Assembly: GCA_017051695.1 (NCBI GenBank)
Contig: JAFIDK010000003.1
Span: 103,426 to 167,425 of the forward strand
Direction of reading: 5' to 3'
From: Algoriphagus aestuarii
GTDB lineage: Bacteria > Bacteroidota > Bacteroidia > Cytophagales > Cyclobacteriaceae
DNA: 64,000 bases
This document shows positions 17,983-25,128 of this stretch, piece by piece. A program made the translations under genes and the position numbers. The notes beneath the pieces are model-generated. The model worked only from the letters and a program-made list of their open reading frames with translations, was not told where the DNA came from and did no database searches. Each line of letters begins with the position of its first letter. Positions within the stretch are counted from its first letter, which is position 1.

Positions 17983-19059
17983 TTAAATTACTTCCTCCTC
18001 TGAGTCTGAGTCTGATTCTGAATCTGAATCGTGCTGCTCAGTTCCATCAGGAAGAATAAGAAACCGATTGTCTATATAATGTTCAGGATCTTCTGCTGAC
18101 CGGAAATCCACAATATGATGCACTTCTCGGTCTTTGCTTGCATATGCCTTTAATTCTCTACGGGTTTTGCCAGTGTCTGATATTGCATTGCCTTTTTGTA
18201 ATTCGTCCTGGATCTCTGAGGTTGTTTTAACATTTACATTTTGGGCGTCAGGTTTGCCCCTGAGTCTGGCCCGTTCCAATTTTCTGGCCTTGATGCTTAT
18301 CCGCTCTCCTCCATAACTTTGAGAATTGTCCACTTGCTTATTTTCAGGTAATGGTGCTTTGGAGGAAATCCGGTTTCCCCGGCCTTTCCTTACTGAATCC
18401 TGATCTTGCTGTTCAGTGGCAGAAATTGGCGTTTTTCCTGCCGAATGTAGGCCCTTGTCTGTTAAATGGGCTTTGCCTCTGTTATTGAAAGAACCTTTTT
18501 TTGCCCTGAGATTATCATCCTCCCTAGTTGTGATTTTCGGAATTCTAGACAATCTGGATTTATCTTTTTTACTAAAATCCCTCCTTCTGGTGGTTGGTAG
18601 CTGCCGCTCTGCCTCCCTTCGTCTATACTCCTCTAACTGCTCCGCTTCTTCTCTTTCTTTTGCGGCGTTGTCATCTTCAACTTTTTCTTTCTTTGCATAA
18701 ATGAATTGGCTACCTTTTTTCTTTTCTGTTCTGACATATCCCTCTTCTTCTATTGCCTGATTCGATTTATGTAACCATACTACATTTCCTTCATCATTGA
18801 CTATCCAGACACACTGTATGGTTTTCTGTATAGGGACGGATTTGTTTTGCAGTTTATTATTAGTGATTTTCTGAAAGGATTTTAACTGTGCAACTTGAGG
18901 ACTATTATCAGCCATCTCTTGCATTTTTTGTTGCAAATGCCCTTCTGCTTGATTATTGATGAACTGGAGGGGAGAGCCTCTTAGACTCTTATCCTGAGAA
19001 AACCTGTTTTCCACTGGATGGACTTTTTTTTCTTGGGGTTTCGTAGAGTAGGTTTTCAT
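17983..19059 (-). CDS. Putative toxin/effector with eCIS-type N-terminal motif and HNH-like C-terminus
   Basis: 358 aa from the ATG at 19059 (MKTYSTKPQEKKVHPVENRF); the frame runs to 19119 but the extra 20 residues look non-native. No signal peptide. Residues about 30-85 contain LQFINNQAEGHLQQKMQEM, ADNSPQVAQLKSFQKI and PIQKTIQCVW, a pattern I know from N-termini of DUF4157 and other cargo proteins linked to extracellular contractile injection systems in Bacteroidota. A long charged, disordered middle follows. Near the end lies EVHHIVDF with a later DNRFLILPDGTEQH, reminiscent of an HNH/His-Me finger nuclease, then an acidic Ser-Asp tail. No immunity gene or injection-system genes are visible. 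Function is inference. Confidence 0.55.
   Translation of the reverse strand: MKTYSTKPQEKKVHPVENRFSQDKSLRGSPLQFINNQAEGHLQQKMQEMADNSPQVAQLKSFQKITNNKLQNKSVPIQKTIQCVWIVNDEGNVVWLHKSNQAIEEEGYVRTEKKKGSQFIYAKKEKVEDDNAAKEREEAEQLEEYRRREAERQLPTTRRRDFSKKDKSRLSRIPKITTREDDNLRAKKGSFNNRGKAHLTDKGLHSAGKTPISATEQQDQDSVRKGRGNRISSKAPLPENKQVDNSQSYGGERISIKARKLERARLRGKPDAQNVNVKTTSEIQDELQKGNAISDTGKTRRELKAYASKDREVHHIVDFRSAEDPEHYIDNRFLILPDGTEQHDSDSESDSDSEEEVI
17994..18031. repeat. Hexamer repeat coding the Ser-Asp tail
   Basis: Tandem TCTGAG/TCTGAT/TCTGAA units (about six) encode DSDSESDSDSEEE at the C-terminus of the putative effector. Such hexamer tracts can change length by slippage without shifting frame. Confidence 0.75.
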
Positions 19060-19393
19060 ATTTTCTTGGGGTTTCAGATCTGTTGATCCTTTAAAAATTG
19101 CTCCATCCCTACAACTCAATTCATTGTAATTGTTAGGGAAAAATTGATTTGTAAAAGTTTACTAATTGGGAAAAATAGTCACCATCATTAAAATCACATA
19201 CTACTTATTTTTCACATGTCACCACAGCTAAAGTAAGCTGTTATAAATGAGTTATTTAATTACGTGAATAGAAATTGTTATTCCAATGACCACAAGTGTT
19301 TTTTTAAGCCAGGAAAAAGCTTAGCCTTGAATTTTATATGTAAAAGAACAACTTAATATGAAAAATTAGTAGATTGGCTAAAAAAATAATTAA
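19060..19393. other. Divergent intergenic stretch
   Basis: Separates the putative effector and the DUF4221-like lipoprotein gene. No terminator, exact promoter element or local repeat found; it should contain the promoters of both genes. Confidence 0.4.
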
Positions 19394-20560
19394 ATGAAGA
19401 ATTCCCTTTTCTTTTTTAGTGTCCTAATAATTTTGGCTTCCTGCAATAGGCATTCGGATAGTATTGAAAAAAAACTATCCTATGAATTTGTAAAAGTGGA
19501 TTCCCTGGTGATGGATATTTTGGAGCCGGTACATATCCTAGACTATCATAAAGAAAAAGAATTGTACCTGATCGTGAAGCAAGCCAGCATGGAAGGTCAC
19601 TATATGGTAATAAATAAGAAGGGGGAAATCCTTACAGAAAATAAACTTTCAGAAGGCCCTGATGCTTTTGGAATGGTGCTCCTGAGAGCAGGATTTGTCG
19701 GGGATGAGATTATGTTTGTATCAGATGGAAAAGTGTTCGTATATGACTTGAATCTGAAACAGCTTCGGAGATTTCCATTTGAGCAAAACCCAAGAGTGAA
19801 GCTGGTCCATTTCTCTTTGGATAATCTCAGCACTTTTAAATCCTCAAATGGTGATTTAAGTGCTGTAGCAAATCTAAATGATGGCTATTACCAACCATAT
19901 CCTTTGGATTTTTATGATACATTAAATATGGTTCACTTGCTGGATGTGAAATCAGGATCTGTCCAAAAAGGTGGGCAACTAAATAAAAATGGAAAATTCC
20001 GATCCGGTAGATTTTATCCTTTTATGGATAAGCCGGTTTACTTTTCGGATAAGCAATCTCATTTTGTTTCCACCATTTTATATGGGGATTCTACACTATA
20101 CCAAATTGACCCCAATCAGGATTTCAAGATAGTGAACCAGATCCACTTGGAAAGAATCCAGCCGGACCTGATTCAGGATATACCAATGGCAGATGCCTCA
20201 TTTACCACTGTCAAAGAATACCGATCTGAAAATGTCATGTTGGGCGGCGCATTTAATGAAATGATGGGGAATGGAGACGAGTTTATTGTAGGCTACCGGA
20301 CAGGTGCAAATCCCGAGTTGGTGTTTGAGAATCAGACACCAGAGCAAAGAAAAACCATGGACGCATCTAAAAAGCGGTATTATTACTTTATCAAAGATGG
20401 AACGCAGTCAGGAGGACCGATCTTATGGGATCTACCAGGCTCGCTTAAACTCAATGTGGGCAAAAACCGATATTTACAATATGGAGATCAAGCTGAGATC
20501 CATGAGTTTGAAAAAGACTATCAGTGTTACTATATCTATGAATTAAGAGAAGTGGAATAG
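19394..20560 (+). CDS. DUF4221-like lipoprotein (beta-propeller)
   Basis: 388 aa, lipoprotein signal with ILASC (Cys17). The sequence is rich in repeating strands of about 45 residues (LYLIVKQASMEGHYMVINKKGEI, EIMFVSDGKVFVYDLNLKQLRRF, and so on), as in the DUF4221/6-bladed beta-propeller lipoproteins frequent in Cytophagales. Family assignment is from pattern memory. Function unknown; probably periplasm-facing. Monocistronic, followed by a tandem repeat tract. Confidence 0.65.
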   Translation: MKNSLFFFSVLIILASCNRHSDSIEKKLSYEFVKVDSLVMDILEPVHILDYHKEKELYLIVKQASMEGHYMVINKKGEILTENKLSEGPDAFGMVLLRAGFVGDEIMFVSDGKVFVYDLNLKQLRRFPFEQNPRVKLVHFSLDNLSTFKSSNGDLSAVANLNDGYYQPYPLDFYDTLNMVHLLDVKSGSVQKGGQLNKNGKFRSGRFYPFMDKPVYFSDKQSHFVSTILYGDSTLYQIDPNQDFKIVNQIHLERIQPDLIQDIPMADASFTTVKEYRSENVMLGGAFNEMMGNGDEFIVGYRTGANPELVFENQTPEQRKTMDASKKRYYYFIKDGTQSGGPILWDLPGSLKLNVGKNRYLQYGDQAEIHEFEKDYQCYYIYELREVE

Positions 20561-20628
20561 AAGATTGAATTTCTTTAACCACCATTAATGGTCTTAGTAG
20601 GGTGGAAGGGGCTTTGAAATTTTGCCAA

Positions 20629-20896
20629 AACCTCAAAGGTTTGCCCATACTTAGACTGCTTATTGCGACTGCAAACTGAATCTTTTCAACTTTGCGAGCC
20701 ACTAAGCGATCTCAGCGGTTACAAGAAAAAACCTTCGAGGTTAATAAAAACCCCAAAGGTTTACCCAAAACTGCGACAGCTTACTGCGACCGCAAACTGG
20801 ATCTTTTCGTCTTTGCGTGCCACTCAGCGATCTCAGTAGTTAATCTCAGTAGTTAAAAGAAAATAAACCTTCGAGGTTAATAAAAACCTCAAAGGT
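20629..20896. repeat. Tandem repeat of about 120 bp, two units plus a partial third
   Basis: AAACCTCAAAGGTTT-type starts recur at 20629, 20749 and (partial) 20884. Each unit contains GCGAC..GCAAACTG, ATCTTTTC..CTTTGCG, GCCACT.AGCGATCTCAG and ends AACCTTCGAGGTTAATAAAAA. The second unit is longer through a 13-bp internal duplication (TCTCAGTAGTTAA at 20831 and 20844). It lies between the stop codons of two convergent genes; the AACCTCAAAGGTT and AACCTTCGAGGTT parts are themselves palindromic. Confidence 0.85.
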
Positions 20897-20910
20897 TGTC
20901 TAGACTAAAT

Positions 20911-21756
20911 TCAATTTTTGGGTTCCCAGATTAATCGGACAAAAGAACTCAGGCGCTCATTTTCCCGATTAACAGGGATACCTCCCACGATTCCAACCAT
21001 CAAATGATCAGTGATCCCTAGCCGCATTTGGGGACGAATAGTCATATCAAAATCGCCCTTTTCAAAAATCTTATTGAATTCAAATCCAATGAAGTTTCTT
21101 GTTCCAGGGATCATATAATGAAAACTGGTGTTTAAATCATAGCTCAGATGGACCTCCTTAGTTTCAAAATGCCTTGCGATCATCGGTCCAGTATAGATTA
21201 ATGAGTGAAAGTTTCTTCCCCATCTTTTCGCAGCAACTAGAAATGGATTGTAAACATTTCCTACGATCAGGGGATTTCCAAAGCTCTTGAAGTCAGATAA
21301 TTCAAATTCGTTTATATATCCGATTGCCATGGAAGTTGCAATTTTTTCATTCACGTAAAAGGACCATTGCGCCGCTAGTTTCAAACTGTTTAGACGGTTG
21401 GCAGGTACCGAATCTCGTTCGGTGTTTTTTAAATGAGAGTAGAATGTGAAAGGCAATTCGACCTCTAAACCCAAGCGATTGACTGGAGCCCATTCATATT
21501 CGATCAGTGCCTCATAACTGTCAAATTTTAAATTATCCGTGAGTCCCAGTCCAAGGTTCCATTCTTTTTCTCCTTTCCTTGCTCCTAAATCCCGGATCAA
21601 GTCAATGTACAATGGCTCGGCATGGAGTACTTTAGGTGGTGATTTTTTGGTCTCTACTTCATGGATGTAAATACTGTCCAATTCAGCTTCGGTGTTTTGG
21701 GCTTGGGCAAAGGATTTCATGACCAATAGAAATATTGGCAAGCATAAATATTTCAT
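20911..21756 (-). CDS. Outer-membrane beta-barrel-like protein (HAEPLYIDL family)
   Basis: 281 aa with a signal peptide (1-19, ending SFAQA). The mature part starts with a conserved block, VLHAEPLYIDLIRDLGARKGEKEWN, then runs of amphipathic strands (LGLGLTDNLKFDSYEALIEYEWAPV, LGLEVELPFTFY, LAAQWSFYVNEKIATSMAIGYI) ending in an aromatic strand, as in outer-membrane barrels. I recall this family in many Bacteroidota next to a small protein like the one encoded just upstream here. Function not established. Confidence 0.7.
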   Translation of the reverse strand: MKYLCLPIFLLVMKSFAQAQNTEAELDSIYIHEVETKKSPPKVLHAEPLYIDLIRDLGARKGEKEWNLGLGLTDNLKFDSYEALIEYEWAPVNRLGLEVELPFTFYSHLKNTERDSVPANRLNSLKLAAQWSFYVNEKIATSMAIGYINEFELSDFKSFGNPLIVGNVYNPFLVAAKRWGRNFHSLIYTGPMIARHFETKEVHLSYDLNTSFHYMIPGTRNFIGFEFNKIFEKGDFDMTIRPQMRLGITDHLMVGIVGGIPVNRENERLSSFVRLIWEPKN

Positions 21757-21832
21757 ACTAAATGTGATTTGTGTTTTTACGTTTGCATTAATCCTGTCTG
21801 AAAATCAGACAGGTATTGTAAAGAAATTCAAA

Positions 21833-22219
21833 TCACCATTTAGGTGGAGGACTGCTGATGTTAGTATAGCCGGCGCTTAAGAATTCATTATACCTGGAAA
21901 AATGATGAAGCCTGAGCGGCAGAAGATAGTCGACAAGTTTGTCCGTGGAAGAGAAAAATTTTACGAAATCAGGTTTAAGATTCTTCTTGGAGGTTTGATC
22001 TTCCGAATCAGGATCATCAAACTCCTCAAAAGCATCCTCCAATCCCAAGATTTGCTCTGCGATCAATTCAACCATGCTTTCTTGGTCGTTGATAGATAAG
22101 TCTTCAGGAATATGTTTAGGATTGGGATCTGCCCTGTCTACACTCAGGTTGAATAGGTACAAGCCCATCAATCCCCAAAAAATCCTTAGGAAATTGCTAT
22201 TTAATAACCAACAGATCAC
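21833..22219 (-). CDS. Small acidic protein paired with the barrel-like protein
   Basis: 128 aa. A membrane or signal segment (about 8-26, LRIFWGLMGLYLFNLSV) is followed by the conserved DRADPNPKHIPEDLSINDQESMVELIAEQ, an acidic linker, and a C-terminus ending NISSPPPKW. The same arrangement (…DPNP.HIPEDLS.NDQES…, C-terminal PPP) is familiar from homologues encoded beside HAEPLYIDL proteins, so the two genes (76 bases apart, same strand) are treated as an operon. Function unknown; the frame may start at an internal Met further in, but the hydrophobic segment argues for the full form. Confidence 0.7.
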   Translation of the reverse strand: MICWLLNSNFLRIFWGLMGLYLFNLSVDRADPNPKHIPEDLSINDQESMVELIAEQILGLEDAFEEFDDPDSEDQTSKKNLKPDFVKFFSSTDKLVDYLLPLRLHHFSRYNEFLSAGYTNISSPPPKW

Positions 22220-22340
22220 AGGGCAAAATTAACTAAGTTTTCTGAGAGTGATTGATATTTACCTTGAAAATGAATTCCATTTTATGGACTGATTCTATTC
22301 AACCAAAGAGTAGCTCGGTGATTTTTGCCACTACTTCATA

Positions 22341-22490
22341 TTTAACTCTTCGAGTCCCGATTATAACGTGGATGTAAACTCGAAGTTTGATCAGAAGATT
22401 TGTAATCTTAAAAACTAAGTCCTTTTCAGATAACTCGGATTAAAAAACTTGCGAACTTGGTTCGGAATTAGAAACAAGATGTATATCGGG
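22341..22490. repeat. REP-like intergenic repeat, copy E (degenerate)
   Basis: Contains AAGATT-TGT-AATCTT (22395-22409) with the following TTAAAAA and CTCGGATTAAAAA segments seen in copy C, and a preceding CTCTTCGAGTCCCGATTATAACG remnant. The right-hand hairpin is decayed. Confidence 0.65.
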
Positions 22491-22548
22491 ACCTTAGTAG
22501 TTAATGTTTTTTAGATCTTTCACTTCAGCTTTTTGGCGCATTTTCACT

Positions 22549-22618
22549 TTAGTTTTCTGACCTCTTCTTAAACTCCAATACCGTAATTTCCTGACCTACT
22601 CCTACATGCCAATCAAGT
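22549..22618 (-). pseudogene. Duplicated fragment of a metallophosphoesterase C-terminus
   Basis: Minus-strand reading gives VGVGQEITVLEFKKRSEN followed by a stop, matching the last residues of the intact phosphoesterase encoded about 1 kb to the right (VGIWPEITVLELKRKSES, stop). The DNA is also similar (CTTAAACTCCAATACCGTAA against CTTCAACTCCAATACCGTGA). Only the tail remains. Confidence 0.75.
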
Positions 22619-22653
22619 CGATTTTTCAAGATGATTTTGAACTATAATTCTTA

Positions 22654-22683
22654 TATATGTGTATCTCATTGTGTACACATATA
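22654..22683. promoter_or_regulatory. Palindromic operator of the antitoxin gene
   Basis: Perfect 10-bp inverted repeat TATATGTGTA / TACACATATA separated by 10 bases; the right part also forms the palindrome TGTGTACACA (22670-22679) with a TGTACA core, the core known for YefM operators. It ends 6 bases before the antitoxin start codon, fitting autorepression. Confidence 0.75.
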
Positions 22684-22689
22684 GTTGAA

Positions 22690-22944
22690 ATGATGGTTAT
22701 AATAAGCACTAGAGAGTTTCGTCAAAATCTGAAAAAATACCTGGATTTGATTGATAAGAATGAGCGGGTTGTTATTCAGAGAGGTAAGGATAAAGTTTAT
22801 GAACTATCAAGCAAAGTGAAAAATGATCGCTTCTTTGATGATCCTGCAATTCAAGAACGATTATCAAAAAGCATTCAGTCCTATAAAGTAGGTAAAACTG
22901 TAAAGTTAACTGACAGTCAATTGAAGGAACTTCTTGGTTTATGA
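22690..22944 (+). CDS. Phd/YefM-type antitoxin
   Basis: 84 aa from the ATG at 22690 (or 22693). A longer frame from 22657 starts inside the operator palindrome and is rejected. The N-terminal STREFRQNLKKYLDLIDKNERVVIQRGKDKVYELSS is the classic Phd/YefM DNA-binding fold (residues 5-45); the C-terminal part is the toxin-binding tail. The gene overlaps the toxin frame by 4 bases (ATGA). The antitoxin appears intact while the toxin is broken. Known for the family: antitoxin and complex repress their own promoter. Confidence 0.85.
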   Translation: MMVIISTREFRQNLKKYLDLIDKNERVVIQRGKDKVYELSSKVKNDRFFDDPAIQERLSKSIQSYKVGKTVKLTDSQLKELLGL

Positions 22945-23219
22945 TTTTTGAGATAGTTTTCACTTCAGAAGCATTGGAAGATATTGAGAAACTACAGAAA
23001 ACTGGTAATAAAATCTTAGTGAAGAAGCTGTTCAAATTAATTCAAGAACTAAAAGTACACCCTGAAACAGGCACGGGTAAACCCGAAAAACTTAAATTCT
23101 ACAAGTAGAACACCTGGTCGAGAAGGATCGACAAAAAGCACAGACTTATTTACATCATTGACGGTTCAAAGATTGTAGTGACTGTTTTGGGTGCTTATGG
23201 GCATTATGACGATAAATAG
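22941..23219 (+). pseudogene. YoeB/Txe-type toxin, interrupted by a stop codon
   Basis: Reading from ATG 22941: MIFEIVFTSEALEDIEKLQK, then KLIQELKVHPETGTGKPEKLKFYK, a TAG at 23106-23108 (codon 56), then in the same frame NTWSRRIDKKHRLIYIIDGSKIVVTVL and GAYGHYDDK with a proper stop at 23217. The RelE-fold residues expected for YoeB-like mRNA endonucleases (WSRRI Arg, H-Y near the C-terminus) all lie after the stop. One base change restores 92 residues. Frame, length and place after a YefM-type antitoxin make the identity secure; loss of function is inferred, barring readthrough or a sequencing error. Confidence 0.85.
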
Positions 23220-23294
23220 AGCTCACCATCTAATTTTTTATTTGCAGGCATACCGAATACGATTAAATCAAGGACATCAAAAACATTTGAGATA

Positions 23295-23550
23295 TGATTA
23301 AATCAGAAAAAGAATACAAAGCCATCCAAGGAAGAATCTCATTTTCCAGTTTTGCCACCTTCTCTACCTGTAGCGATTAAATTGAGTATGAATGAATGTG
23401 GTTTAACTCTTAAACCTTTATCAGATTTTTTGGGAGTGAACTACGCGGATCAGCGAATATTTAAACAGGAAGAGTGAGCCAACTTTAAAAATTGCCAGAG
23501 AAATAAGTCGTAAGTTAGATATTGAAGCATCCATCGTACTGGGAGTTTAA
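23295..23550 (+). pseudogene. HigA-type XRE antitoxin remnant
   Basis: Pieces in different frames line up with HigA-like antitoxins: MIKSEKEYKAIQGRI from ATG 23295, then PSLPVAIKLSMNECGLTLKP and LSDFLGVNYA in another frame, then EYLNRKSEPTLKIAREISRK and LDIEASIVLGV with a stop at 23548-23550. The usual acidic middle segment is missing, so there is at least one internal deletion and two frameshifts. No matching HigB toxin is recognisable in 23220-23294. Confidence 0.75.
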
Positions 23551-23592
23551 AGTCCTGATCAGATATTTATAGGCTCTTCTCAATTTTCTTTT

Positions 23593-24840
23593 TTAGCTTT
23601 CTGACTTCCTCTTCAACTCCAATACCGTGATCTCCGGCCAGATTCCCACTCTTCCCGGAAAGGCTAAAAATCCAAAGCCACGGTTTACATGTAAGTAGCG
23701 ACCTAGTTCCTCGTACAATCCGGCCCATTTCGGATAGCGAAGGGATGCAGGACTCCATTTGATAAAGCCTGGAATCTCGATCCCAAACTGCATTCCATGG
23801 GTATGACCGCTCAGTGTCAAATGAATAAACTGGGAGAAATTTTTCACCTGTTCGTCAAAGTGGGAAGGGTCATGGCTCATCAGGATTTTAAAACTCTTTT
23901 CGCTGAGGTTTGCAGCAGTTTTAGCAAGGTCACCATATTGCCCAAACCCCTTTCCCCAATTTTCTACACCGAGTAGGTCTATACTTGCCACTTCCCTTTC
24001 GACTCCGCTCAGAGCAGGTTTTGTGATTTTGACATTTTCATTGCGCAATAGACGGAATCCTAATTCTTCTTGGATGTCGGCAAGGCGTTTCAGATTTGCA
24101 ACCTTGGCTTCTTTACTAGGCCAAGACATGTAATCTCCATAATCATGGTTGCCCAAAATGGAGTATTTGCCCATGGGAGCTCTTAACTTTTTAAAAGTAT
24201 CTACCCAAGGATCCATTTCCCCGGCATGATTATTCACTAAATCACCGGTAAACAAAATCACATCAGATTCCTGCTGATTAATCAAGTCCACACCGTACTC
24301 CAATTTCTTTTTATCATCAAAACTTCCCGAATGAATATCCGAAATCTGGGTAATCCTAAAACCGTCAAATTCCTCCGGTAAATCATCAAATTCCAAGGTG
24401 TGCTTTACTACTCGATAGCGGTATTTCCCGATTAAGACCCCATGAAGAATTCCTAAAAATGGAACTGCAGAGAGAATCAAAGCAGTTTGACTGACGAATT
24501 TCCTGCGGTCTGGTAGAAAGTCGCCTTTCCTGCTTCCGGATACAGATTGATAGATTCCAGCTAAAAACCGTCCGATATCCTCTCCAAACATAAAGGCAAG
24601 AACGATCAGCTTTGGGATCAAGGATAGCACCAAAAGGGAAATCATCCTACCAAAATTCAGGCTGAGACTGCCCCTGTCAAAGGTCAGGAACCCATAAGCC
24701 ACAAAAAGGTAAACGAAAATAGAAAATGCCCAAAAGACAATTTTAACCCAGCTTTGTTCAGGAAAAATTGTTTTGAAAGCCTGAAAGGAATACCAGTCGA
24801 TCAGGAAGACAAATAGTAAAAGGAGGAAAATTCGGATCAA
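23593..24840 (-). CDS. Membrane-anchored metallophosphoesterase
   Basis: 415 aa. Three membrane segments at the N-terminus (about 2-22, 33-53, 65-87) and a possible fourth near 118-138, then a calcineurin-like phosphoesterase domain with the metal motifs DIH (168-170), GD (199-200), GNHDY (230-234) and GHTHGMQFGIE. The set resembles YkuE/YaeI-type enzymes, thought to act on lipid or cell-envelope phosphoesters at the membrane; the substrate here is unknown. Monocistronic. A scrap of its 3' end is duplicated about 1 kb downstream of it. Confidence 0.88.
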   Translation of the reverse strand: MIRIFLLLLFVFLIDWYSFQAFKTIFPEQSWVKIVFWAFSIFVYLFVAYGFLTFDRGSLSLNFGRMISLLVLSLIPKLIVLAFMFGEDIGRFLAGIYQSVSGSRKGDFLPDRRKFVSQTALILSAVPFLGILHGVLIGKYRYRVVKHTLEFDDLPEEFDGFRITQISDIHSGSFDDKKKLEYGVDLINQQESDVILFTGDLVNNHAGEMDPWVDTFKKLRAPMGKYSILGNHDYGDYMSWPSKEAKVANLKRLADIQEELGFRLLRNENVKITKPALSGVEREVASIDLLGVENWGKGFGQYGDLAKTAANLSEKSFKILMSHDPSHFDEQVKNFSQFIHLTLSGHTHGMQFGIEIPGFIKWSPASLRYPKWAGLYEELGRYLHVNRGFGFLAFPGRVGIWPEITVLELKRKSES

Positions 24841-25128
24841 TTTGAAGGGTGTTTGAAGCTAGGTAGCTGACAAAGAATAAACCTTTTACGGGCTAAAATA
24901 CCTTATCGGTTGAAATAGTTTCAAAAATTTCAAAAACAAAAGTGATGCTATAAAAAGGCTATATCTTTCTTTTCAGAATTTGAGCTAAAGTTTAAAATGC
25001 TCTTTTATGATAATTCCTCATCTCTTTTAACTTGTTTCTTATTCTAAAATATTTCCCACAAACCTATTTTCATTTCTGTTTTTCGTTTCTTTACACCCGA
25101 ATTATTTTGAATTCAGCCTAGCAAACCT
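24841..25128. other. Divergent intergenic stretch
   Basis: About 290 bases between the phosphoesterase and the aminotransferase genes. AT-rich, no exact TAnnTTTG element; TTATTTTG at about 25103 is one base off. Confidence 0.4.
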
